Origin: Hypholoma sublateritium FD-334 SS-4
Taxonomy: Eukaryota > Basidiomycota > Agaricomycetes > Agaricales > Strophariaceae
Length of the DNA stretch: 18,021 bases
NCBI GenBank assembly: GCA_000827495.1
Contig: KN817669.1
Location: 52,877 to 70,897 of the forward strand
Direction: 5' to 3'
Below the pieces are notes generated by a model. That model had not been told where the DNA came from. It made no database searches and saw only the letters and a list, made by a program, of their open reading frames with translations. Shown piece after piece: positions 9,673 through 18,021 of this stretch. A program made the position numbers and the translations under genes. Position 1 is the first letter of the stretch; each line of letters starts with the position of its first letter.

Positions 9673-11443
9673 ATGTCTTCTTTTGAAACCATCGGTCCCA
9701 CTACTATCACCACCAATGTCTCTGTCATCAAAATCTCGCCCGACGGCGATTTCATTGCCATTGGAGGGACCCACAATAATGTCGAGGCAAGTTGCGTTCG
9801 AGACAGAGTAGTCGAAATTGGGCTCACTAGCAACTTGCAGATACATGAACGCGTGGACAACGTCTGGGTGAAGTTATATGATTTTGATTGTCCCGAGGGC
9901 ATGGAAGATTCTGCCGTCATTGACATAATCTGGCATCCATGGCTGCGCCACGATCTCATCATCGCCGAGGAGAATGGAATTCTTCACATAGCGTCATTTC
10001 GTGATCAGGATGGCCCAGTAGGTCCTCTAGGTTCAAGTTGTATACATCTAACTTAGTGCACCGCCCAATCTCCTAGAATTATGGCCTCGTCAAATCACTG
10101 AATGTAATCGATGTATCGCCAATCTATGACGCAGCTGATTGGGAGGGCGCGGTCTTGAACGACGAGGCCACTGAGCTTACAGGATCTTCGGGTAATGATA
10201 TACACACGTACCAAGAGCCATTCTCTGGTGAGCTTATAAATTGATATTTAATGAGACTGAGGTTGACGCTCACGATGTCAGTTGTACATGACGATCCACC
10301 ATTCTCAGTGTACACGCCCCTTCCTAAACGATTTGCCGCCGAAGAAGAAGAAGAGCAGGTCGTGAATCTTTGGTACCTAACCGCACACTACATTGTTGTC
10401 GTCTACCCGTTGGGTATAGCGTAAGTAAAGTCCAGTCAGTCATATTTAACCTACATATATTCAGCTATTTTTCCAGTTCCGTGTCCACTGCTACAAAGGA
10501 GCTCGTCTGGGATATTCCCGTTCACGCGGGCAGAAGCATGTACGTGCGCTCTTTACAACTTTCTTACAGCACGACGTTGATTCCAGGCAGTTCCTCTGCT
10601 GCAATATCGCCGACTAAAGATGTCATTGTTGCGATCAACGTCCATCATGAAGCTGAAATTTACTCTCTTCACAGCCGATCATATGTTCGGAAAATCGAAA
10701 TTTCTGTTGGTGTCTTTCGGCCGATCAAGTCGGCTCTCTTTTACGACGATAACTCTGTTGCTCTTGCCTACGCCGAAGAAGTTGGCTTCAAACTCATTCC
10801 AAATCTAAACGCTCTAAATTCGTATGATCTGCTCCTTGCGCGTTCTAAGGGGCGCCATTTTCCCCCCGCCTCTTCCAGTAAGTTACCTGCCTTTCCAGTT
10901 TCATGTTCCTGAAACTCACTGTTTCGATAGTCATTGTATACGTGGGTATTTTTGGACAATGTCTATATTATGGATTTTTTTTGACTTGTCTTAATCCAAG
11001 GATTCCGCACTCATGTGCGGAGTGGGGAAGATTCTTGTGGGAAAGCCAGGGCATGGTGGGCCTTTGACCAATATAATCCTGGTCACTCCTCGATTGAAGG
11101 CAAGTACACTGATCTTCATTGATGTTGATGTTGATGCTCATGATCGTGGCGTAGGACCTCATTGCCGATGATAGCGACGCTGATAAAAGCGAGCTCATTC
11201 CGGTATGCAATAACACTTATGTCTAATGTAGCCATTGTTGATCTAATTTTTTTTTGGATCCGATAGGATATTCTGACCAGAAAATGGATATCAATGGCCC
11301 CCCCTATGATTGTCTTGTTCATGGGGCTCATCACCGCTATTGTGATCCATCGAAATACCATCACCGCACATCCGGACGTAACGCCTGCAGCTTCCGCTTC
11401 CCCCCCGGCTTTCATACGGCGGCTTGTTCGAAGCATTTTGTAA
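9673..11443 (+). CDS. Gene B: beta-propeller (WD40-like) protein with C-terminal membrane segment, intact
   Basis: Predicted exons are 9673-9786, 9841-10017, 10077-10227, 10282-10420, 10465-10877, 10931-10941, 11001-11099, 11155-11202 and 11267-11443. All phases agree and give about 442 aa. Propeller-like strands include VIKISPDGDFIAIGG, IIWHPWLRHDLI, HYIVVVYPLGIA and ISPTKDVIVAINV; an acidic EEEEE patch follows KRFAA. The last exon encodes a hydrophobic helix (MIVLFMGLITAIVI) followed by a basic tail ending RRLVRSIL, suggesting a protein held in a membrane by its C-terminus with the propeller on the cytosolic side. The two introns at 9787 and 11100 begin with GC (AG|GCAAGT). The 11-nt exon is the weakest call; 10477 is an equally in-frame start for the fifth exon. 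Its paralogue, gene A, lies divergently beyond the transposon. Family function is unknown to me. Confidence 0.7.
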
Positions 11444-11459
11444 TGCGTAGATATCTATA

Positions 11460-12852
11460 TCAGCAGTGGATAGTCATTTAACCAGCTCGTCGTCCGATGT
11501 TAAGTTTGTGGTGTACAACCACCACCTGAGCCCGACAGCGTCGACGCTTGAGCTCAGTGCGTGCTAAGCTGTCCCTTTTGCAGGGAAGACAGCACTGGTA
11601 TCGGAGTTGGAACCATCCCTGCCTCGAGCATCTTCAACTCAATTGTTTTTGTGCGGCCAATTCTCCACTGCCGCGACTTGCGCGCAATTGCGACCATCTT
11701 ATATTTCCCCCGATATGGAGGGAGGCAGTCGATGCGGGTGTACTACACGATACGTCTCTTGTTGTAAGCGCTGCCACGGGCGCTGACCTTATTTTCTCCT
11801 ATTTTGCCATAGTTCAGCCGCGATGAAGGCCAAGTATCAATGTCCAGTCGAGAAAAGCGCGAGAAACGATGTCAAGTTGGTCTGGACCTCGTGCCGTTTC
11901 CCGCTGATGATCAGTGTGGCTGCATTCTCACTCGGGGTACATCCATGTCCTCTTCGCACCCTACTAAACTGTGATTCATCCTACAGCGCAAAGGGCACAT
12001 GTTCGCGCAGTAGGCTGTCAGATGCTGTACATCGCCCCTCGGTGGATAATTTCATGGGTCCACTGACATTGCTTTTTCACAAAGAAGGAGAAGCCATTAT
12101 GAGACATATTCTCCCTATTAAGTCTCTATCGAGAAATGGGTGACATCAAGATAGCGGTACGAGGTAAGCCTTACTCCTGCTTTTTATAATTTCCCAACTC
12201 ATGTTATATTATCCCGCAAATATTATGAAGTTCTGCAAGTTACTTCTTATTGTCGGCATTCTTGTGGAGCCAATGCGCAGATGCTAACAGTTATGATCTG
12301 GAAGTGGGGCGCGATGGGATTAGCCTCGAAGACTTCTGTAAGCGGGACGATCATGATCAGGTCCAAATATACAACTGATAACTCAGTGCGGCCAGCTAAC
12401 ATTTCAATCCACTTTGTCCTCATCTCCAACATGGCACAGCAAATTGCAATTGGTCAGTAGTACCCATCGCACCATATCCACACCGTCTGACATCCCTTAG
12501 TCTAGTTTTAATGTCTGTCCGTCACAAGTTACCAGAGAGGCGAGGATCCCTATCGAGTGAGTTAGCTCACTATTAGACCGGAAATAAGTCTCATTTTTTT
12601 TATGCAGAGATGTTTCAGACATCATAAAGGCCCTGGTGATTAAGATGCTGCATGCCGCCCCTGCCGCCGTGCACGGCGGTATGTATATATCCAACATGCA
12701 ATCGTCTTCGAACCAGAAGGAAAGTTAAGTGACCATTCATCATCCAGGACTTGAAGCGCCAGCTAGTGCTGAAGACGCTCGAGATCAGTCCCATCGAGGA
12801 AAGGCTCCGGCGGCGCCTGTTGGCTCTCGGAGAAGCTCTCCTGCCGCTTGAG
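11460..12852 (+). CDS. Gene C: unrecognised spliced coding region
   Basis: Several plus-strand open segments are joined by plausible splice sites: about 11460-11556 (DVKFVVYNHHLSP), 11584-11763 (GIGVGTIPASSIFNSI, YFPRYGGRQSMRVYYTIR; donor GTAAGC), 11818-11936 (SSREKREKRCQ, LVPFPADDQCGC) and from 11987 (AQRAHVRAVGCQMLYIAPRW). Further on come 12240-12360 (ANSYDLEVGRDGISLEDF), about 12387-12450 (GQLTFQSTLSSSPTW), 12501-12550 and 12608-12680 (DVSDIIKALVIKMLHAAP), with a possible last exon ending in TGA near 12852. Phases agree across the first four pieces and again across the last pieces, but I could not connect the middle (12060-12240). Two of the joins need introns of only 26-27 nt. No domain is recognised. 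The last part lies opposite the tail of the Scc2 pseudogene. It could be one gene, two, or a decayed gene. Confidence 0.35.
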
Positions 12853-14550
12853 CGCAAAACTGTTCTGGCGCGTCTTCTCGATCTTCTTGGCCTCTATCCG
12901 CACATCCTAGGCGGAGGTCTGCACAAGCTGCAGAAGTAGTGCCGAAACGGTGCGAATCGAGCGACCATCCTGGAAAAGGAGATGCTAGTTCGATAGCATA
13001 TATGCGCCGTATGGCCATACTAACCGATACTGCCCCGCCTTCTGCTTAGTGTCATTCAGCTTGATCAACGACGCGAGGAGATCTTCGATAATCCACGACC
13101 GCTGATCTTCGTGGTTGGCGAAGATCTGCACATCGCGTAAGTACAACATACACCCAACCAAACGGAAGACCACTCACACTACGGATATGCGACAGCGCGT
13201 CGAGCCGCAGCCAGCGCATCGCGCTCTTCCCGCAGGTCGACGACGAAGAGCGGCCCGATCGCGATGTACACAGCCTGGATGATGATCGAGTCCGACATCG
13301 CGACGGTCTCCGTGTTGACGAGGTTGTTGATGCGCGAGATGACAGCAGACAGCGCGACGAACAGATCGCAGAGCTGCCCGCGGTGCTCGGGCACCATCGA
13401 GTGTGCGTTCTTCACGATGCTCACGAGCAGGGGGCTGATGTTGAGCGTCGCGCTGCCCTCGGCGGAACCCTCAACGAAGGGGTAGAGGATTAGGATAATG
13501 AGTACAACACCACTGCAAGCTAAAGTTAATGGCACACCTGTTTCGTCAGCCTATCACTGGCCAAGAGAGCGATGCAGCAATCGGCAGCGAGGATACTCTT
13601 CTGGGCTGTATCCAACTGCGTCGCAAGCCGCTAATGATCCGCTTCGCTTAGCCCCAGCCCCTGCGACGCCCGCAGGTCGCCAGCCGAGCCGTCGTTCGCA
13701 ATGCCCTCCTCCTCGCCGTTCAGCGTGTGCGAACGCCTCTCGCTACGCGAGCCCTTCGTTGTGCCCTTCTTCGTGCTCGGCTTCTGGGGCGACGCCTTTG
13801 CTGCGGGCAACGCGCCATGATGCACGAACGGGTCGAGGTCTTAGCTCGCGCGGACGCTGCGCTCGAGCACCTCGAGCAACCGCGAGAGCATCTGCGTATC
13901 TACGTCCACCATGCGACCTTTCGCGTGGGGTGCCCAGGACGCCACCGGTCGCCTGGCGGAGGCGCTTCGTTGGCCGGGCGACGGGTCCGATGTACTTGGT
14001 CAGCTTGCAGACCACGCCGGCGGCGAGCATGGGCCGCGAGAGATCGACAGAGAGAGCCGAGAAGAAGTGGTTGAGGTCGCTCGCCTCCATCTCGGAAGAC
14101 AGCGTATCTTCAGCCTCGAAGACGTCCTCGATGAGAGATGTCAGTTTTTCGAGCCCTAGAGGAAATGTTCAGCTTGGCAATAGCATTTATTTATGCGTGA
14201 ATATGAATACCTCGCTCATACCTGTCCCCAGTGCGGCGCGCGGAGCTCTTGACGGAGTCACTTAACCCAGAACGTTTCGACGGACTCGACGGTCCATCGT
14301 CCTGCGATTCATACCCGCCAAGATCATCGCTAGCCTGCCACTTGCCACTGCTCCCGTTCGTCTTCCGCGTCAAGGCCAGCGTCGACCATGGACTCGGGAG
14401 AATCGAGACATATGCGTTGTTAACTATCCGCTTGTGCGTCGGCGTCACATGGTTATACGACATCTTCGAAAACGAACTGGAATTCGTGCCGGGAGTCAGT
14501 GGCACCGAAGGTCGTCGTGGAATATGTACACCGTCGACGACTCCGCGCAT
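12740..14550 (-). pseudogene. Pseudogene of the cohesin loader Scc2/Mis4/NIPBL
   Basis: Scc2/NIPBL loads cohesin rings onto chromosomes. The remnant is recognised by DGRSIRTVSALLLQLVQTSA preceded by [15 protein letters not shown], which match the NIPBL block around IQ-VSALVLQLIQ. Other conserved-looking parts are a Ser-rich N-terminal region (14550-14222, ending KSSARRTGDR at a GTATGA donor), LEKLTSLIEDVFEAEDTL and FFSALSVDLSRPMLAAGVVC (from about 14157), SRLLEVLERSVRAS, AVYIAIGPLFVVD and AMRWLRLDALSHIRS. Lesions: in-frame stops at 13843-13841 (TAA), 13633-13631 (TAG) and 12909-12907 (TAG), plus frameshifts near 13925 and near 13228. After 12740 the reading ends at a further stop and I find no later part of the family, which is usually far longer. 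With this many breaks, sequencing error is an unlikely full explanation. Confidence 0.82.
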
Positions 14551-14659
14551 CGCATAGAGTGCATTCCTATTACCGATGCGCGTATCGTGCGTGTCGAGCT
14601 ACGGTGGGTCCCTTTGCTTTTTACGTATTTTGTCTCTGCCACCTTCGTAGATTGAGGCC

Positions 14660-15882
14660 TCGGCAGCTTCCTGCTCGAGCAGAAGCTGCACAAGCGCCTG
14701 CGCACGCTGCGCCGCGCGGAGGACGTCGTCCAGGTCATGCTCGAGGTCCTCAGCGGCCTCCCAAACGTCACCGACTACTACGTGACCTGGTGCGGCCTGC
14801 TGTCCGTCAGTGCCACCGCTGCTCCCTTCCTCTCGACGGTGTTCCAGGCGAACCTCCAGAAGCTCTCCCTCGAGCTGTCGCTCGAGAACGTGAAGAACCT
14901 GCTGACGCCCGCGTTCCAGGTCCAGAGAACCTCAAGGTGCTGCCCCTGTGCATCCATTCCGAGGGCGGTGCGCCGTCGCAGTCTTGCCACATTATGCAGA
15001 TGCACCTCGCGCCTGCGATCAACAGCCTGCGGTCGACGCTGGAGATATTCAGCATCCAATCCTGGGTGCCGACCGACTTCTCACCCATGTTCTGCGCAAT
15101 CACGGCCCTCGCGCGGCTCGACCAGCTCATCGTCGCCATTCCCATCGAGTCCATCCACCTCGGCGAGGCCACTGGGCTGGCCGATTTCCTGTCCATCAAC
15201 CGCCACACGCTCCGCGTCCTCCGGCTACGTGCCACTCTATACGGCGTGCCCGGCCCCACGCCCAATCTGGGATCATTCGACTGCTGGATCCGGAAAGCAA
15301 TTCGCGGCGTCGATCTGCCCAATCTCCGTATTCTCGACACCAGCTCTAATTTGTTCCCGGTGGGAACATCCCTGCGGTGCCTCGATCAGTTCNGCGCGAC
15401 GATTACTTCGCTGTCGCTCANTGGNTCTNATCGCACGTACGACGAGGCCGAGGCTGTCGTCACGCTGATTGCGTCCTGCGCGAGGCAGGAGCCACTCAGC
15501 ACCCTCCGCATCGGCCTCNTTTCGCTCTCNCCNCAGGTCCTGCATCTAATCTCCTCGCGGCTTCCGCGCCTGTACCGCCTCGATTTGGTCGTCAAATATA
15601 TTCTGCCCCACACACATGACCTGCCTGATCTGCGCACTCCAGGTGACAGGCAGCGCACTGCCCAAATCGTAAGCATATGTCGCCTTTCTGTGCATTCCAA
15701 ATCACAACCAACGTGCTTACTAGGAGGACTTTCTCTCCGCGATGGAGGAGCGCACGTATTCCACTTGGCAATTGCGGCATCTATCTGTGCTGGCGGAATT
15801 CCTCCCGTACAGACCCTATTACGAGGCGCTCCTGGAGCAGGTATTTTTGGCGGCGGTGCCGTCGATTATGACATACACATAG
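14660..15882 (+). pseudogene. Leucine-rich F-box-like protein, frameshifted near 14925
   Basis: The protein resembles a large agaricomycete family of F-box/leucine-rich proteins thought to present substrates to SCF ubiquitin ligases. The reading begins near 14660 (FLLEQKLHKRLRTLRRAEDV, SGLPNVTDYYVTWCGL, SLELSLENVKNLLTPAF), then must change frame at about 14920-14935 to continue with NLKVLPLCIHSEGG, leucine-rich strands and RLPRLYRLDLVV up to the donor at 15669. A second exon, 15724-15882, gives the C-terminus (YSTWQLRHLSVLAEF, ending TAG). The first coding exon is uncertain; an upstream piece around 14525-14600 has a GTGGGT donor but overlaps the Scc2 remnant on the other strand. No F-box itself is seen. 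Ns at 15393-15533 show poor base quality here, so the frameshift may be an error rather than a mutation. Confidence 0.6.
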
Positions 15883-16131
15883 CGATGACGACGGGCGTGC
15901 CTCGCTGCGTGTTATCTGTGCGATAACCGTCGGGGAACATCGAGCACCCGCTGGTGCGCTCCTCGCCGCCGTGATAGCCATTGGTCTAGTCCCGTCGTCA
16001 CATTACCTTCCAGCCCGTACATGCTTTGATGGAAGCTCCGCTGGGACATATGTCTAGCACGCCATATTGAGTACAGCTCAATGCCCATAGAGATGCGAAA
16101 TATAACAGCCATTACCCTGACATCGTGCCTA
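15883..16131. other. Short intergenic stretch between convergent genes
   Basis: The leucine-rich gene and the deacetylase converge here. I see no gene. GACGACGGG (about 15895) and CCCGTCGTC (about 15990) form a 9-bp inverted pair about 90 bp apart, too distant to call a terminator. Confidence 0.4.
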
Positions 16132-17296
16132 TCAGCCCGTGCGCTGCACATTAACGAACCGCCGTCCGAGATAGGTCTCATTGACATCAAATATCGCTAC
16201 ACGCGCGGGCCCCGGCGCGCGGAGGACTTCGTCGACAGACAAGGCTAACGACATTGCATGGTACCGCCTCCGCCCGCGTCCCCGGCCTCGCCCTCTCCGG
16301 CCAGGACCACCACGTCCGCGCACGACTGGCACAGGTGGGGTCTGGTCGTTGNCATTGCCACCGTCGTAGAACTCGTTCCGCGCCGTGGAGCGCCCGAGCC
16401 GCTTTTCCCCTGCCTGGCCCGTCCCGAGCTCCTCGTCCCTCTCCTCCGCCGTCCGGTTCTCGTCTGCGAGCAGCCCTTGCAGGTCGGGCGGAATCTCCTG
16501 CATCGCAGCGCTCGGCGCGCCCTGCAAGTAGCGCAGTTTATTACGGATGCTGACGGTGATGCGCTGCAGCGACGCGGGAGAGTTTTGGTTGTCAACCTTG
16601 CCCATGAGCGGCGGGTGGAGCTTCCAGTGCGAGTCCGCAAAGAACGAGTCGTATACAGTTGCGGGGAGCTCGTCCGGGATCTCCGCTCCAACGAGCACGG
16701 ACGTTTCGTACGTCCAGCACCGGCTCACATTCTTGATCGTGTACCCGCCGCCGCCGACAACGAGGAGCGGAACATTAAACTTGCGCACAAAGTTGAAACA
16801 CTCGCCATGTGCGGCAATCGAGACGTTGAACGCGCCGAGACGGTCGCAGACGAGCGAATTCGCTCCACACTGCAGTACGATTGCACTCGGGCGAAATGCA
16901 GTGACCGTGTCGTCGATTACGGTCTTGAAGATGGTGAGGTACATATTGTCATCGATACCGTCCAACAGGGGGACGTTCATGCAGAAGTGCTTGCTCGGCC
17001 CCGCACCATTGTTGTCGAGCTTCCCAGTGCCAGGGAAGAAGTCGCCTGTGTACTTGTGAAATGAGACGGTCATGACGCGGTTCGACTGATAAAAGGCGAG
17101 TTCGACGCCGTCGCCGTGATGGATGTCAATATCGATGTAGAGAACGCGTGGGTGATATCTGTGTTGGCATTAGGTCGAAATCATTGGTTAATCGCTAAGC
17201 TTACCGTAAAAGCTCGAGGATAGCAAGGACGATATCATCAATATAGCAGAACCCGCTCGCTTCGCCGCGTTTGGCGTGTTGCAGCCCGCCCAACCA
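16132..17296 (-). pseudogene. Class I histone deacetylase (HDAC3/Hos2 type), 5'-truncated, active site altered
   Basis: Zinc-dependent deacetylase that removes acetyl groups from histone lysines in nuclear corepressor complexes. Two exons remain: about 17296-17205 ([20 protein letters not shown], donor GTAAGC) and 17158-16132. Visible landmarks are [11 protein letters not shown] (zinc Asp and His kept), [31 protein letters not shown], and [14 protein letters not shown] (catalytic Tyr kept). FFPGTG and [12 protein letters not shown] point to the HDAC3/Hos2 branch. Two key residues differ: the first His of the HH pair is Gln (QHAK), and the zinc-binding Asp of LQCG.DSL is Asn. About 135 N-terminal residues are missing, their place taken by the inverted repeat. 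The C-terminus is a Glu-rich then RG/GR-rich tail with a further 40 residues that may be read-through of a lost splice site. An N at 16352 leaves one residue open. The body shows no internal stop. Confidence 0.85.
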
Positions 17297-17936
17297 CTGC
17301 TGCTGTAATTATGTATCAAACATGGGCAGTTGCCACTTAAGGTTCATGCATCCGGGAGGGAAGTTGCCTGGGGCCTTAGGCAACTGCCCAAGGCCTAATT
17401 TTGAGGCTTGCCCAGTGTAAATACTTGCTTGGGCCCCCAATGCCATGGCCGGCATCACCTGGCATGTGGCTGAGTTTGAAAAAAAGAGCAAAATGGTGGC
17501 AAGGCCGGCTTGAGGACCTGAAAAATTCCCACGGTCCCTCAAAAATGCGAAAATTGCTTAAATAATAGAAACTGATAGAAATACAGCCAGCTGCCCATTT
17601 CTTGTGCTTAAAAATAGATCCGGCAGCTGCTAAATTCAGATATAGATAGCTTGAACAGTTGAAAATTCCCACAGTCAGTAAAAATTGCGAAATTTCTAAA
17701 AAAATCTACATTTAGGAAAGATCCACTCAGCTGCTGGTTTTTCTTGTGTAAGGATAGAAATACCTAGTACTATTTTGTGATATGGTCTAAAAATAGAAAA
17801 AACCAAAAATGTAGCCCTCTTTTGGGGCTTTCTAAATCTGCCAAAATTATATTAATAGCTTTCTTCCTCATTGAGAAAAACACAAAACATCCGCGGAAAG
17901 CCGGCGGTGAGTTTATAAATAGAAACATAAATCATT
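17291..17936 (-). repeat. Right arm of the long inverted repeat
   Basis: This is the exact reverse complement of the left arm. Its inner edge abuts the deacetylase coding sequence: the conserved tryptophan codon of that gene lies at 17296-17294, inside the last bases shared by both arms. The sequence outside the arm (17937-18021) has the same AT-rich style, with homopolymer A/T runs, so the repeat probably continues past the window on this side too. Whatever the repeat is, it replaces roughly the first 135 codons expected of a class I histone deacetylase. Confidence 0.95.
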
Positions 17937-18021
17937 CTAGGAAAATCTGAAAAAATCACCTAAAATCACAAAATATTCACAGCTTTCTAAAAATACCAAC
18001 ATGTCTATATTTGGTGTATTC

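Noticed and set aside
13498..14265. Plus-strand 255-codon Arg/Ser/Pro-rich frame
   Set aside because: It lies antisense to the Scc2 remnant and has shadow-like composition; the minus strand carries the recognisable family blocks.
14499..15926. A 475-codon plus frame read as one protein
   Set aside because: Its first 140 codons are an Arg/Ala/Pro-rich shadow of the true frame (SGLPNVTDYYVTW...); only the part from about 14930 is genuine.
16258..17064. Plus-strand frames of up to 268 codons opposite the deacetylase
   Set aside because: They are antisense shadows of a GC-rich conserved gene whose minus reading is unmistakable.
633..17304. Calling the arms LTRs of one retrotransposon
   Set aside because: LTRs of one element are in direct, not inverted, orientation, and there is no reverse transcriptase, integrase or primer-binding site between them.

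Overview
The window looks like draft nuclear DNA from a filamentous fungus, most likely an agaricomycete basidiomycete. The genes are broken into short exons by introns of about 45-80 nt with GTRNGY donors. The transposase, the leucine-rich F-box-like protein and the cohesin-loader remnant all resemble families I know from mushroom genomes. Scattered Ns (486, the 15390-15530 cluster, 16352) mark it as draft assembly, so any single frameshift could be a sequencing error. All exon joins are my own hand predictions.

Layout. The window is bracketed by a 646-bp inverted repeat (1-646 and 17291-17936) that is identical except for one N. Inside it, from left to right: a possible 40-codon CxxC/CxxC microprotein (835-957, +); gene A (3024-961, -), a degraded-looking member of a beta-propeller-like family with a C-terminal membrane anchor; about 1.7 kb with no convincing gene but with a perfect 26-bp palindrome; an apparently intact six-exon Tnp2/CACTA-type transposase gene (8876-4732, -); about 0.8 kb without a gene; gene B (9673-11443, +), an intact paralogue of gene A in divergent orientation; an unrecognised spliced coding region, gene C (about 11460-12850, +); a multiply broken pseudogene of the cohesin loader Scc2/Mis4/NIPBL (about 14550-12740, -); a leucine-rich F-box-like gene with a frameshift (about 14660-15882, +); and a 5'-truncated class I histone deacetylase of HDAC3/Hos2 type (about 17296-16132, -) with two active-site substitutions. 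The right-hand repeat begins exactly where the deacetylase coding sequence stops.

Interpretation. The left half is a divergent pair of paralogues with a DNA transposon between them. The right half is a cluster of damaged copies of conserved nuclear genes (cohesin loader, histone deacetylase) plus one lineage-expanded gene. Scc2 is essential in the fungi where it has been tested, so an intact copy should exist elsewhere and this one is probably a duplicate. The long inverted repeats could be two inversely oriented copies of one repeat, the ends of a large composite element that has picked up host gene copies, or contig ends that both stop in the same repeat family. The sequence alone does not decide between these. 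I saw no tRNA, rRNA, CRISPR array or viral gene.
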